Assembly (NCBI GenBank): GCA_033439765.1
Contig: JAULSN010000004.1
Coordinates: 3,048,001-3,112,000, forward strand
Source: Lasiosphaeria ovina
Taxonomy: Eukaryota > Ascomycota > Sordariomycetes > Sordariales > Lasiosphaeriaceae
DNA: 64,000 nucleotides
Direction: 5' to 3'
Part shown: piece by piece, positions 33,822 through 45,307 of the stretch
Layout of the letters: each line of letters starts with the position of its first letter
Numbering within the stretch: the stretch's first letter is position 1
The notes under the pieces: model-generated
What the model was told of the DNA's origin: nothing
The model's database searches: none
What the model saw: only the letters and a program-made list of their open reading frames with translations
Made by a program: the position numbers and the translations under genes

Positions 33822-36640
33822 GCGTTAGTTGAGTTGCTCTATCGGTAATGAAGATGGGGATTTAGTGGGTTTTGGCTCATAGTAGGCTGACGTAGAAAAT
33901 TGCAAGATGTTATGAGGGCGGCAAAAGTGACTGAAGTAGTATTCCGTTATCTTTGAGGCTGGGGAAGCTTGGTTGACATTTCCCGTAGATGTTCCGGATC
34001 TCGTCATAAGTTACAGGGTCTGGCCCACCAACACGGCGGTCGACATGAAAATAGGCGTTTCTCACATCACGAGGGGCACCTGTGACAGCGCAACCCTCTT
34101 CGGCGGGCTGGCCAAGCCATCGAAGATCACATCCAGCCCCCTCTTGCCATCCACCCATCTGTTGGAGATGCTTGGCATCCTCGCTCGTTTCGTATCTTTC
34201 GTACCACGAGCAAACCAAACAGCGCGAGCAGGTACAAGTTACCTCCAGATAGTCTAGTATAGATACCATCATCGTGTCCACGATAGAGTGAGGAATCTTC
34301 TGTTGCTCACGCTAGTACTCCATTGTTTAACTGTGTCCTACTGTTCAGACTTACCTTTACACTTATAGTAACGGCGACCTATAGTGATTTTGAAACACCA
34401 CGTCTAGTATCTTAGCCTTCATCTCGTCTTTCAATCACCACCTATCTTAGGCGTCCTGCCTTACCTTACGTTCTGTCTTAACCCCACCAGTCGTACAGTG
34501 TATGGTGTAGGTCGTAACAGTAGGTGTAACTACTACAACATAAAACCTCAAAACGGAGAGTGAATCCACTAGCTGCCAAGTCCATTTCTTAGGGCTGCCG
34601 TTTTCTTTCTCCAGGAGGGGGGGACTAGAAATGGGCTACCTCCATTTGGCCCAAAACCTGTCCCTCGTCACGTAAAGTTAACAATTTCGTGGTGTGGTAA
34701 GCTGGGTGCGAGCAAGGGTGAGCCAAGGGTGAAGCGAGCCTGATTTCAGCCTAACCGTCTTCGGATGACATATATTCCAGCGGTGGTCGATAAATTCCCG
34801 CGCTTTATCATTGGCGTAGGAAAGAAGAGACCGAAGAAATCAAGACGATTATTGCCCACTACCCTATACTACGAGAATAGCATATGCTTTAGGGTGCCCT
34901 GATAGAGACGGGCTGTCCTCGATAGTATGGACAGGCTTTGGCGGTCGAGATAGCCGCTAATCTCGAGGAGCAACTCCGGGGCTAGGGAGCAAAAAGACGC
35001 TATGAAGAGCATGGAAGAGTTCATATCATTCTGTCCTGGAGAGAGAGAGGGAGAGAGTATCTGAGATAGATATCAGCACTGCACTTTCCTCCACCGCCTT
35101 GGCCCGCTCCCATGTCCTCAAAGATTGAACATGCCTGGCTTAATATCGTGAGCTGGTTAGTCCGTACCCATAAGGACTGAAGTTGTTAGACTTATAACAC
35201 AGCGGGAAGACACTATAACCTAGGTGGCGCTCACGAATGAGCATTAACATTATTACCAAACAAGCGCATATCCCGGACCTTGCTAATATCGACTTTGTCC
35301 TGGACATCCTTAAATTCGGGCAGGCCACGCCACGGCTACTTACGTTACTCACCTCTGCCCGTAGTGGGAGCCTTGTCCGAAGCCAGCTAGTTGGAGCTAG
35401 CAGTAGAAGAGTCCTGAAAGTCTTCGCGAGACAGCTCGCTAGAGGAGGTGGATCTAGTATTAATTTTAGCCAATATGTCGAAGTAAGCTTATATGTTGAT
35501 TCGAAAGTGTGTTGTTGGTTTGAATTTTGGGGTTAAGAGGAAAGAGATAGGAGGGGAGAAAGAGAGAAGCAAGAGAGAAGAAAACTCAATATTTCTAAGG
35601 TAGGAGTAAAGTAAGAGAGCGAGGCAGCACCACAGTAGTACATCGGTATAGTACATACTCAAATATTAAGTGCCGAGCGACGACAGCCCCACTTTTAGTT
35701 CTGGGTGGTGATGCCGTAGGAGGATGGTAATCAGTCAGCCGACCGCAACGAGCGAGCCCAAAGTTGGAAATGCGGTGAGGCGTGTTATCTAGTGGTGCAG
35801 ACACTATGCTTTGCTTCTGTGCTTGAAAGCTTTTACCCCGCATCTTCCTACTCCTATATAAATAGTAGCTCTATTCGGTTTAATAACGGTAGCTAACTAT
35901 ACCGGGTAAGAAAAAAACGGAAGTTATAGGCTAGTATCCCAAAACTGGGATTAGTTTGGACACGGCAAGTATAGCCGGGATATCCCTAGGACTCAGCTCG
36001 GCTCAGGGCGATACTCACAGTACGCCTCAGCTCCTGCATAGGTTTCAAGCCTAATACGAATTTAGCTAAAAAAAAAAAAAAAAAAAAAACCCTTGTCGGG
36101 GGTGACTATAGAGGTAGTTAGTTAGTTGCTACTGTTTCCATTTCAGTTGAAAGCTAACTTGAAGCTGCGCTGCCCAGCCCCGAACAAGGCCGACCAGCAA
36201 GCCGTCGTCCTGCGCGAACCGACCTCGAGGCAGCTTGCCTCCCCCGCACAGTTTCTTCAGGGGGTGAGGAACGACGGCCGGTACTCCTCACATGGTGAGA
36301 GCAGCGGCTCCGTGCCCCCATATAGCCATATAACCAGCGCGCCGCCGAAAAGGTCTCCCATCCCTGCAGGCGCTCCCCTCCCTCCGATTCTGCACCGCCG
36401 CGAAAGAACACCTGCGCCGGCTTCACCGGCCGTCCGCGCAGAGTTTACCATCACCACTCATAAGGAGGGCGGCACCGCTGCGTCGTTAGCGAGTGAAGCG
36501 CGAGATGACGACGATGCCATTGACTAACCACAGCCTTCTGCCATCAGCAGAACCAAATCAGGCATCCGGTCTGGCGTCCGGTCCATCGAGACATGGGGCG
36601 CCTGGTCCAGAATAGGAGGCAGAGGCAGAACAACCGCCGA
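33822..36640. other. Gene-poor, repeat-derived region
   Basis: It contains the second copy of the dispersed repeat (34541-34771), a purine-rich segment at 35525-35590 and a 22-nt poly-A run at 36068-36089 followed by a word shared with 10769-10792. Open frames are short and lack motifs. It may hold RIP-mutated retroelement debris, but I cannot delimit an element. Confidence 0.4.
34541..34771 (-). repeat. Degenerate dispersed repeat, copy 2 (inverted relative to copy 1)
   Basis: The reverse complement aligns with 5133-5415: a 'gaagacggttagg..aaatcagg.tcgcttca' block, 'acgaaattgttaactttacgt', 'aagaaatgg' and 'attcactctccgtttt', in the same order. The differences are mostly transitions. An inserted segment near 34610-34650 is not shared. 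Confidence 0.65.
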
Positions 36641-37008
36641 GGTCCAAGTTGCCGTCGACATGGAGCGGGGCGGCAGTGTCAGGGCCCGTTGACGTGAAGA
36701 CGGACAGCCGCTCCACGAGCCTGGGCGCCGCGCTGACTGAGATGCGCAAGCTGTGTCGGGTCCGCCAGATGCTTTGGCCCGCGCGGCTCGCGGCGGCCCT
36801 GCTCGGCAGCGCGTCGCTCGTCGTGCCGATGTTAGTCATGGCCATCCGCCCGTCCCAGACCAAGAGCATCGTCACGTCGTGCTGTTTTATTCCGGCCTTC
36901 TCGGTCTTCGTCGCCCTCGTCGCGACGGGATCCCCTGCCGAGGTCCTGGCTATGACAGCCGCGTACTCGGCTGTGTTGGCCGTGTTTGTTGGCGTCAACA
37001 GCCAGTGA
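36641..37008 (+). pseudogene. DUF6594-like C-terminal membrane fragment
   Basis: The frame encodes about 120 residues with three hydrophobic helices: W-P-A-R-L-A-A-A-L-L-G-S-A-S-L-V-V-P-M-L, then a serine/cysteine-rich helix with F-S-V-F-V-A-L-V-A, then A-A-Y-S-A-V-L-A-V-F-V-G. This arrangement is typical of the C-terminal end of fungal DUF6594 proteins. The frame has a stop (TAG, 36613-36615) upstream and no ATG before the helices, and the usual longer N-terminal helical region is not recognisable. I read it as a fragment, although an upstream exon joined by an intron is not excluded. Confidence 0.5.
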
Positions 37009-38278
37009 TTGATGGTCTTGTCGGACGAGGCTGGGTCAGATGTCGGCTCTCTAGACGACAAAGGCCCCTCTAACACTTGGCCATATTATAGCCCCCCTTC
37101 CTCCATCCGGACGGCGACTGTATCGGGAAATCCAAAGACCTGGTGTTCAATGGACCGGTACAAGAGGGCTGGAACCGCGCGGGCAGAGAGCGTGCTTGGG
37201 CTTGTCTCGGAAAGACTGTGGACTGTATCTAACCAGAGCGTATTTAATTTAGTAATGATATAAACGGTAATTAAATAGGTAGGTAAGGTAGTTAGCTTGA
37301 CGAGTTTATAATTACCTCTTCCACGCCGTCTTTGGCGACGTTTCTGGACGCAGTTCCACAGCAAAAGGCATGCTGGAGGCAGTGCAACAACGAGCGCAAA
37401 TAGAGAAATGAGGGCCTCAAGTGTCATCTCCATAATTAATGCTATGTTATGTAAGAACGGCACTAACTGTCGGCCATCAGCAGGGCCGGTAAAACGGGAT
37501 AATATAAAAACTACACCAGCCATGACCTCGAAGCACCGACATCCCAGCCGCCCCGGCCTCCCGGAGTGAGGCCCTGGGCACAAAAAGGTTGAAGCGACTT
37601 GGGATGGCGCATTCAAGACAAGAGTCCGGTAATCCAGATCGTTGCTAGGTCTGAGTTGTTGTGTCGGATAAACTAGCTGGCCATGAGGCCAACCCGAGCT
37701 GAAGGACGGCGCATTTGTTCGGATATCATAGTAGCGTAGCCGGCAAGCGAAAAAAAAAAAAACTCGCAACACATCAACTGGCGGGCGCAGATACGTAAGC
37801 TGAGCGAAAAGGGGGGGTGAGGTTGAGGCGCCTTGCATCGGTGCAATTTTCGTATGAGGCCATCGGGCTTAATTTAGCCTCCAAGGCGGCCTCAGGGACG
37901 GACATTTTCGCACGGATACGTGCCTCGCAACGGGTGCCAATCAGGTTTTCACTCGGAGCAAAATCATGCCGTGTGGCCCAATTTGAGGCTTATTGGCACG
38001 ACAGCCTGGCCTCGGGGAGCTTGGGATTTTAAAACACGGGAACCACCCCCTGATGACTTTTTTTCTTTTCTTGACATCTCTCAGCAACACCCAAGTCACC
38101 TCTTCATCGACCCAGGGATTTCGGCCGAGTTTGGGTATGTGCTGGTTCAAACTCTGACATGACATGACTACTCGCTAATCATCGTCCAAAGACACTCGGT
38201 ACCTTCTCTTTTTCCCATTGCGGGATTTTCGGGGATCGCCCCGAGGGAGGACAATAGCATTGTCCTCCCTCCCCCCTA
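37009..38278. other. Intergenic, nothing firmly recognised
   Basis: A minus-strand frame of 250 codons lies at 37838-37086 but has no family motif beyond one hydrophobic helix after an ATG at 37433. I do not count it as a gene. Confidence 0.35.
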
Positions 38279-39055
38279 ATCTCGGCGCAATGGAACAGTG
38301 ATCAAGTATTCAACACCCTTGGGGACCTGTGTGGAAGCCAGTATGATCTCTATGGCTTGGGGCTTGTAGATGATGGTGCTGGCTCCCCTGGGTTCTTTGG
38401 GTCGTTGGACTTCGAACACTGGGTGGTGGACGGCGTGGAAAATGAGGCAACGCACAGGACGACGACGACCGTTGGCCGTGAGCATGGGCACGAGCATCAC
38501 GACTTCTCCCCTGGAGCAGCAGAGCTTCCCCCTCTCGGGCAGCAGGCCGATGACTGGGAACCCCTAAACTTCCCGATTTTAGCCTATCTCACCGACAAGC
38601 TGCAGGGAGTTGGGTCCTCCTCCCTAGCCTGGGGTGGTGCTGGCCATGGTGGCTCTACATTTCCTGGCACTTCCACCGATCTCAGTCCCACACACGGGAC
38701 GGTTGGTGTGACAATGGGAGCCCATGTTACCGCGTTGGTCTCTATATCGGAGAGCTCCAGCTCTTCGGCCAAGAAGGACAAGTGAGTGGTTCAACACCCC
38801 GGCTGTTTGACCCGTTGAGAGCGCTAACCTCTACTTGGAAGCAGGATGAGTGGCGGCCGACGCTATGCTTGCACAGAGCCTGGGTGCCAGCAAGCATTTA
38901 TCTCGAGGAGAGATGTTCAGAGACACGTCAACTCAGTCCATCGGAAACAGCGGGGCACTTGTCCAAGCTGTCGCAAGGTGTTGGCCAATCGCCCAGACAA
39001 CCTGAAGCGGCACCTGGACAAGTATTGTCATGGACCCGTCTCCCTTGGCTGCTGA
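38279..39055 (+). CDS. C2H2 zinc-finger protein, start not found
   Basis: Exon 38279-38781 joins exon 38845-39055 by a GTGAGT...GCAG intron, giving a continuous frame. The C-terminus holds one clear C2H2 finger (Y-A-C-T-E-P-G-C-x-x-x-F, then R-D-V-x-R-H-V-N-S-V-H) and a second, shorter one (G-T-C-P-S-C, then L-K-R-H-L-D-K-Y-C), as in fungal DNA-binding proteins. The N-terminal part begins with a conserved-looking D-Q-V-F-N-T-L-G-D-L-C segment and contains S-P-G-F-F-G-S-L-D-F. No ATG precedes it in frame; a TAG lies at 38255-38257. The true start may be in an upstream exon or may have been lost, in which case this is a pseudogene. Between the parts lies a Ser/Thr/Gly-rich linker. Confidence 0.6.
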
Positions 39056-39929
39056 ACGACATTACCTGGATTGGAATACGTTTTTTTACCTAGCCCACCA
39101 TCGCCCAGCTGCTGAGGGTCCAAGGATACTCGCGGGGTTGGGAAATGTGAAGCCCCGTCAATACGTTTAAGAGCTCTTTACTGAACCCTTTTCGTATGGT
39201 ACCTGAAACTTTTTCAAATGGTACTGTTGGAATAACGCGCACATCAGTAAAGGAGCTCTGCAGTTCAGCCAACTGTGGCTGTGGTGGCGCAGGGCCAGAT
39301 ATATGGAGCGGCCTGCGGCCGCGGGAACAGATCTAGCACACACACACAACGAATCCATCACTTGAACCACCAGCTTACGGCGCGCAGCGCATCTGTTGAT
39401 TCCAGTACCGGTACCCTGGTGATCCCAACAGGTACTTTAGACCACCACTGAATTAATAACAATCTAATTTCGTTCGTACTGTTTTATAATACGCGCACCA
39501 TGATATAAACCGCGGCTCGTTTATTTGCGCCGTTGCGGCACGCGCGTGCAGCAACACCTGGAACCGCCAAGCCGGTCGGTAAAAAGCGCATGGGTTTGCA
39601 GCGGAAGGTCGTCGTGCTCGACGATGAGATGTCTTGACGGAGCTCGACGGACGAGGACCAGTGGGGTGTGATACGTCACATGATGGAGGGCGAGTGTGAC
39701 GTCGCCTCAGGCTATGGGCCTCCACGTAGCGCGTAACTAGGTCCGGCTCACGGCAGAGCGCATCAACCGGGGCCGATGCGATACACGACGGCGAGGTGTG
39801 AGTGGAGGTGCTGGTGCTGGGCGAGTATCGCGTCGAGGGCGAAGGCACCGTGGCCCGTGTCAACCCCCGATGTCACCGCTTTAACGCCCGGCCGGCGCGT
39901 CGTCGTCTTCGAGAAAGGTTCCTAATCAT
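39056..39929. other. Intergenic, nothing recognised
   Basis: Short open frames on both strands have no motifs. GC content rises towards the right edge, where the coding-like remnant begins. Confidence 0.35.
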
Positions 39930-40269
39930 GGCAGCCGCGTCATCGCCACCACGCAGCGCGTGCGTGCCATCCCCGACAACATGGCCTTGAGGACGTCGGC
40001 CACAGGGCCGAGAACGAAGACTTTCAGCAAGCTTAACGGGGCCAACAACAATGACGTGCAGGCCATGCTAGCCATACATGCTACAGTCTAAAAAGGTGGA
40101 CGTAGCGGCCGTGCTCGACGTGGTCGTCGGCGTGCTCAACCGTTACCTCATGACGAGCCTGCGTCTGACCGAGTCGCTCGCCGCCGCCGAGTTCCACAAC
40201 TGGCTACGTATCGACCTCGACGTCGCCAGTCTGGGCCCTGGAGACGACCTTCCCGCCGAAGGAGAATAG
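39930..40269 (+). pseudogene. Coding-like remnant of unknown family
   Basis: Two adjoining plus-strand frames have a strong G/C preference at the third codon position, like real genes in this window. One ends with N-G-A-N-N-N-D-V-Q-A-M-L-A-I-H-A-T-V and a TAA at about 40090. The other (40078-40269) reads K-V-D-V-A-A-V-L-D-V-V-V-G-V-L-N-R-Y-L to its stop at 40267-40269. The change of frame suggests a broken gene. I do not recognise the family. The last 33 nt before the stop form one arm of an inverted repeat. Confidence 0.35.
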
Positions 40270-40325
40270 CTAAGATTGTCAACACCCCATCGCTATTCTC
40301 CCCCAGCGGGAAGGTCATCTCCAGA
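40237..40325. repeat. Imperfect 34-nt inverted repeat, 21-nt loop
   Basis: The left arm at 40237-40270 and the right arm at 40292-40325 are reverse complements with only a few mismatches. Perfect parts include gaccttcccgc and gagaatagc. The arms surround taagattgtcaacaccccatc. The stop codon of the remnant lies in the left arm. Confidence 0.85.
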
Positions 40326-42172
40326 ACGCTAACTACAATGTCTTGTGTTTTCTTATTAGTGGTGGCTGTCATGTTTCCTGGCGGTAGGGGTTGTGCCAGC
40401 ATTTCTCTGCTTCTTTTTGACCCGTGGCGAGCAATTATCGCCTTTTTCGTATTTATTTTAGAGTTAGATGTCAGCATTAGCAAATTGTGCGCCAGTTTCA
40501 GTTTATATACTTCTGTTTAGAAATGATAGGAAGAAATATTGGAGAAATAAGAGAGTGTGTTCATTCTGGTGAGTCCCGAATTCTTGACGAAGAAGGAAAA
40601 TTACCATCGTCCAAGAGAGACGGAAATGACACTCGAAAGAAGAAAATTTGTCTGTCCAAGGTAATACCTTCTCAGGTGAAGAAGGTGCGTTCCATGATGC
40701 AGTGACGATGTTTCGGCAACTTGGAATGGAATTACGTAAGCCACACGGAGATACAGTATCCCTTTTAGTACTCGTGAAACGCTCCGACCCCTGAGACAGA
40801 GTCACGCAGCACGTCATGACACTCGTGACCTCAACTGCGATTTGCGTCAAAGATGTCAGAACAAAGGGGCGAAATACAGCGCAACCAAGAATAGACAACA
40901 AGAAGAACAAGACGGCCATCCATTTCATTGACCTTTTTCCCCCATCCCTATCTCACTACATACACACAGTCCCACTCCCGAGTCCCGTGCAACCCAAATC
41001 CCCCAATCCCCCAATCCTCCCTCCGCGCAGCTGCCGCGAAGGACCCGGCCGTGCCGTCTGGGCAGACCAACAGACTGACAGCTCAAGTAACACAGCAGGG
41101 CCCAAGAATACACCAAAAGTCCCCTCGGTGCGCCGCCCGCCCGCACCACACATGTTCTGCACATACATGCAAGTTCCATACGCAACTCATATCTTTCAAT
41201 TTATCTCATCCCGCCGTGCATCCGTTGCTTGCTTGCCGCTCCGCGTTTTGAGGTAAAGTCTAATTAGGGAAAGGGGCATTTTAACTCTCTCGGGACTTTC
41301 GTCCATGTTTCACTCCCACGGCCGACGCAACCACACAGACGCACACACCTACGACACCACACCTGACAGAAACAAAAAAGGACGGAGAGAGAAACCCCCC
41401 CCCCATACACAACGTGGCACAAAACACTCACACAATCACACAATTACTAACGTGTGCGTCGCCGGGCTTCCAAATATAGATAGATACCTAGATAAGCAGA
41501 GAAAGGGTCGATCCTCCTACTCTCGTCCCACAATCACAATACATACACGATACTCTGGCTCCCTCGTGGCAGCTGCCAGGCGGTTGCGGTGCTGCGCGGG
41601 ACTTTGGGTGTGTTGTGTTGCCGCGCCACTCGTCGAAAGTCTTCACCCCCCTTTCCTTTCCGTAGGCGCATAGCTACAGTAAAAACACAACGCAAAGGAA
41701 ACAAAATATAACAAGAAAGGAGGTGGGATTCCCAATCAGGGCCGACTATATGCGTAAATGAACCAAAAAAAACATCTCTAGCCCGCAGGTATCTCTCAAG
41801 CTATGACAAGAAAAGAAAGATAAAAGAAAAAAAGAAACCGCGTTCAGTCAGTTAATAAGTCGTCAAAAACGTTCCTTTCCGTAGAATGCCCAGCCCCAGA
41901 GAAAGCAAGACCAGACCTGGACAAATTACACTCGTCTGCTCAACGAGAAACAAGCCCGACGAGGAAAAAAAGGAAAAAAAGGAAAAAGAGAAAAACAACC
42001 CGACCCTTTCTGCATGCATACATAGCTCATAAACCGAAATCTGCACACGGTCCGCTGCAATCATGCTCCTCCCGCCTTTTCCAAAAGAATCTAATAATAA
42101 TACGGGCTTCGCACGCCCCGCGAACCAAGCCTTTTCTCTTTCCAAACCCTCTCTTTATATCTCAGCTTCGTG
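40326..42172. other. Intergenic, 3' side of the Zn2Cys6 regulator
   Basis: This is a long stretch of C/A-rich and A-rich simple sequence (for example 41380-41450 and 41950-41995) without a supported gene. Part of it is probably the 3' untranslated region of the regulator. Confidence 0.4.
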
Positions 42173-45100
42173 TCACCGCGGTATATCTCCAAAGTTTCCG
42201 TTTTCCACGCTCGGATACGCACCGCCGCTCATCTCGGCCCAGTCCCAGTCTAGCGTCATCGGCAGGCTGAACAAGTCTTGCGGGAGCATGGGCTGCTGGA
42301 ACATGCCCATGCCGCCCAACGGTGGGCTCCCCATGCCGCCCATACCCATGGTAGCGCCTATGGCGGCGGCTCCCATGGCACCGTAGCTAGCCGGGTCCCC
42401 AAACCTGTAGTCACCTTCACCCCCACCGTTGGCTGTAAAGTCATTTGTCCAACCAGCAGGGGCGATTCCGGGCGAGGGGCTTTGGCTCATCGTGTGCGTC
42501 ATCGGGCTGTACCCGTTAGGCGGCGTGTGGTAGTCGGTGGATGGCGGTGAGAGATGCCTGTGGCCGTTGCCGTTACCGTTGCTGATTCCATTCATATCGC
42601 TGTGGCTCGGCTGAGGCGTCGCAGAACTCGAGGTCCCGGGTCTTGGTGTCTGGCCTTGGGCCGCTGACGAGGGGGTGTGGGGAATGGGCCTGAATGAGGG
42701 AGACGGGGCACCGCCGTTGGATGCCGAGTTGCTCGACGTTGTCTTGCCACTCGACGAGTCATGACCCTTCCGCTTCCGTCGCATTGAGTGGTCCTTCTCC
42801 GCCTTCTCGATTACCAACTTAGCTATCCGCTCAAACTCGGAGCAAACGCCGAGCATGCGATGGACGCCGCCAGTCTCGGCCTCGACACCGAGAGTCAGAA
42901 GAAAGGTTACAACCACATTCATGAGCCTTGTGTCTGATCGCGCTCTGGGGTCAAGAGGGTTCTGCAAAATATTTCCAAACAATGTGACGAGGGCAGACAC
43001 TGGGAAGTATAATACCATCCTACATAAAATGTTAGAAACAAGGCAGTGTGCTGGCATCAACTGGAGGAAAATGGCTCACCAGACACAAGAGAAATCCCCT
43101 TGAGGGATGTATTTCAGCAGAGAAATCGAGGCTCTTGCGGCTGCGGTGCACAGTGCTGCCGAAGAATAGACGCGAGGGTTCAGTGGCCTGGCATTGAGGC
43201 CCTGGATAGCATAATTCGACAGTCGGCTGGTCCAGTACCCGTGGTGTATCGACATGCGGTGAATTGTGGTCAAACAGCTGTAATAGTTGAAGTGCAGCAT
43301 GACGATATGTAGGATAAGCGGAGTGTGCGACGCCTTAATCTCGTGCTCGGGCCGGAAATCGATGGGAATGCTGTCTTTCCAATCTTCGAGTTCCTGGTCG
43401 AGCTCTCCGATTGTGTTAAGCAGCTCGCCGTCCGACTGCTTGGTTGCCTTGGTCGAGTACAGCTTGTTGTACACCTTACCCTCAACCATGGCTAGCTCAC
43501 ACATGACTCGGAACAGGTTCATCTTGCCCTTTCCGTCTGCCAAGGGAATGTTTCCAATGTTGTCGACAGGATCGGCATCGGGCAGGCTCACGTTCATGTC
43601 GTCGTCGTCTTGCGCCGGGGGCCTTCCCGATCTCAGACACAAATCCTTATCCAGCATGTAGGCAATCCAAAAGACTCTCTTCCGCTGCTCGATCTCGACG
43701 GGATTCAGGTTGAACCCCGTCACACGCTTGTGTAGGCCGATGCTGTGCGAGAGTCGGATTGCTGTGGCGATCAGGAGAAAAGAGGGCTGCGGGTTGGGCG
43801 TGCCCTGCATGAAGAGCGCCATCCCCAAGAGCGCCTGCACGCTGAGCAAATCAGTGTTCCGCATGGTGAGCTCCGTGAAGACAGACATGGCGTTCTTGAG
43901 ATAGGCCCACGCCTTTTCATCTTCATCAGCTGGTACCAGGTTGCTCATGACTCGCAGACGGTGAGCAATGGCCAGAGCCACATTCAGACTCGCCCACCAT
44001 CCGGACCCCCGGTACGGGTCGGACGAGTATTGCCTCTCTACCAAGTGCATGAATGTCGGCTGGTGGAATAGCGGCAGCATGCAGTTGAAGTTCTCGAAGT
44101 AGTCTTTCAAAAGGGACAGCGCTTCTGGTTTCGGGGGCAACTCCCTAAAGACTGTGCGGCGGAAAATGTCGCCGAACACATCGGGCTTCCAGGCCGTCCA
44201 CTTATGGTCGTCGATCGAGACGTCCGAGATCATCTGCTGGAATGAGTTGTCTCCCGTCTTTTCATTCACCCACTGTATCCCCTTCGGCGAAAAGATGGAA
44301 AACCCGGACGACGAGCCTTTCGTCTGTTAGCAACCGTCCCAAACCCCCCCCCCTTTAGTCCGATTTACGTACCGATATATCTCGTCTCGCCATAGTTGTT
44401 GGTGACCAGAGAGCACATCATCTCCGACAAAGCAGCAACCTCCTCCTGTTCCTCCTCTTTCTTATCCGGCGTGAGGGATTTCCTCTTCTCGTCCTTTGAC
44501 GGCTCGGGCGATGTCAGGGAGCTTTGTGGCGTCGAGGCGTTTCCATCCTGGGCCGACGTCGTCTGGGATGGCGAAGTAGGGTCCGAGGCAGCCTGGGAAG
44601 CTTGTCTCGACTGCTGATGCTTCTCGGCGAGCTTCTTTTCTAATGTGCCGAGGTCAGTAGCCCCATTGTCGTCCTCGCCCAGCAAGCCTACGTCAATGCG
44701 TTAGCCAAGTACTCGCCGGCGCACACATATCGACAACACAGCAGGTCGGAAGAAGAAAATACCTGACAGCCTTAGCAGGCTTTCCATACGGCCTAGGCGG
44801 TTCTCGAGGCCCTCGATATATTTGGCCCTGCAAGCAAAGTGTAAGCCGACATGCCCGCAATGTCCGAGACGAGCAGGAGTATGAGACTGACGCACCCTTT
44901 GGGGGGGTTCCTCTTCTTCTCCACCTGGGTGAAGACACATTCTGTCTTGTAGTTGACGCAGTGCGAGCAGAATGGCAGTTTCCCGTCGCACTTGATCTTC
45001 TTTTTCCTGCACATGTCGCAAGCCTGCAAGACAAGAAGAGACAGCATTAGCGACACCAAATTCCCTCATGGCGCACAAGCAGCTCGGTGTAGGCCATCCG

Positions 45101-45307
45101 ACTCACCCTCGCTATCCTCCGCCTCTTTGCTTCGTTCGAGTCTTCGAGTAGGCCATGGTCGCCAAACATCTGGGCGACCGACAGGTCGGGCGGGAGCGCG
45201 TGTAGTGGCATGCCATGTTCGGTGTATCCGCCAAAGATCTGGGGCGGCTGGTTCATCAGTGGCGGGCGGGCCATGGGTAACTGGAAGCCGCCGTGCATGC
45301 GGTCCAT
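42173..45307 (-). CDS. Zn2Cys6 fungal transcription factor, 6 exons, 930 aa (CLR-2/ClrB/ManR-like)
   Basis: The exons are 45307-45107, 45023-44896, 44827-44763, 44687-44373, 44316-43080 and 43019-42173 (2793 nt). The binuclear cluster [22 protein letters not shown] and six spaced cysteines begin at the exon 1/2 junction after R-R-R-I-A-R. A linker [13 protein letters not shown] and a leucine-rich dimerisation segment follow. Residues about 240-660 form the fungal-specific domain, with Y-I-G-S-S-S-G-F-S at the start, L-P-L-F-H-Q-P-T-F and [11 protein letters not shown]. The C-terminus is Ser/Pro/Gly-rich with M-G-G-M-G repeats. From memory the cluster and linker resemble the cellulase/mannanase regulators CLR-2/ClrB/ManR; that subfamily call is inference. 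Intron 4 uses an AAAG acceptor, which alone keeps the frame. It acts in the nucleus. Confidence 0.88.

Noticed and set aside
33910..34281. 123-codon minus-strand frame behind the NLR remnant
   Set aside because: No recognisable motif and no support from codon use.
36126..36527. 133-codon plus-strand frame
   Set aside because: It is Pro/Ser-rich without motifs; it starts just after the poly-A-linked shared word and looks like chance or repeat sequence.
37086..37838. 250-codon minus-strand frame
   Set aside because: No family signature apart from one hydrophobic helix after an ATG at 37433, and composition is unlike the real genes nearby.
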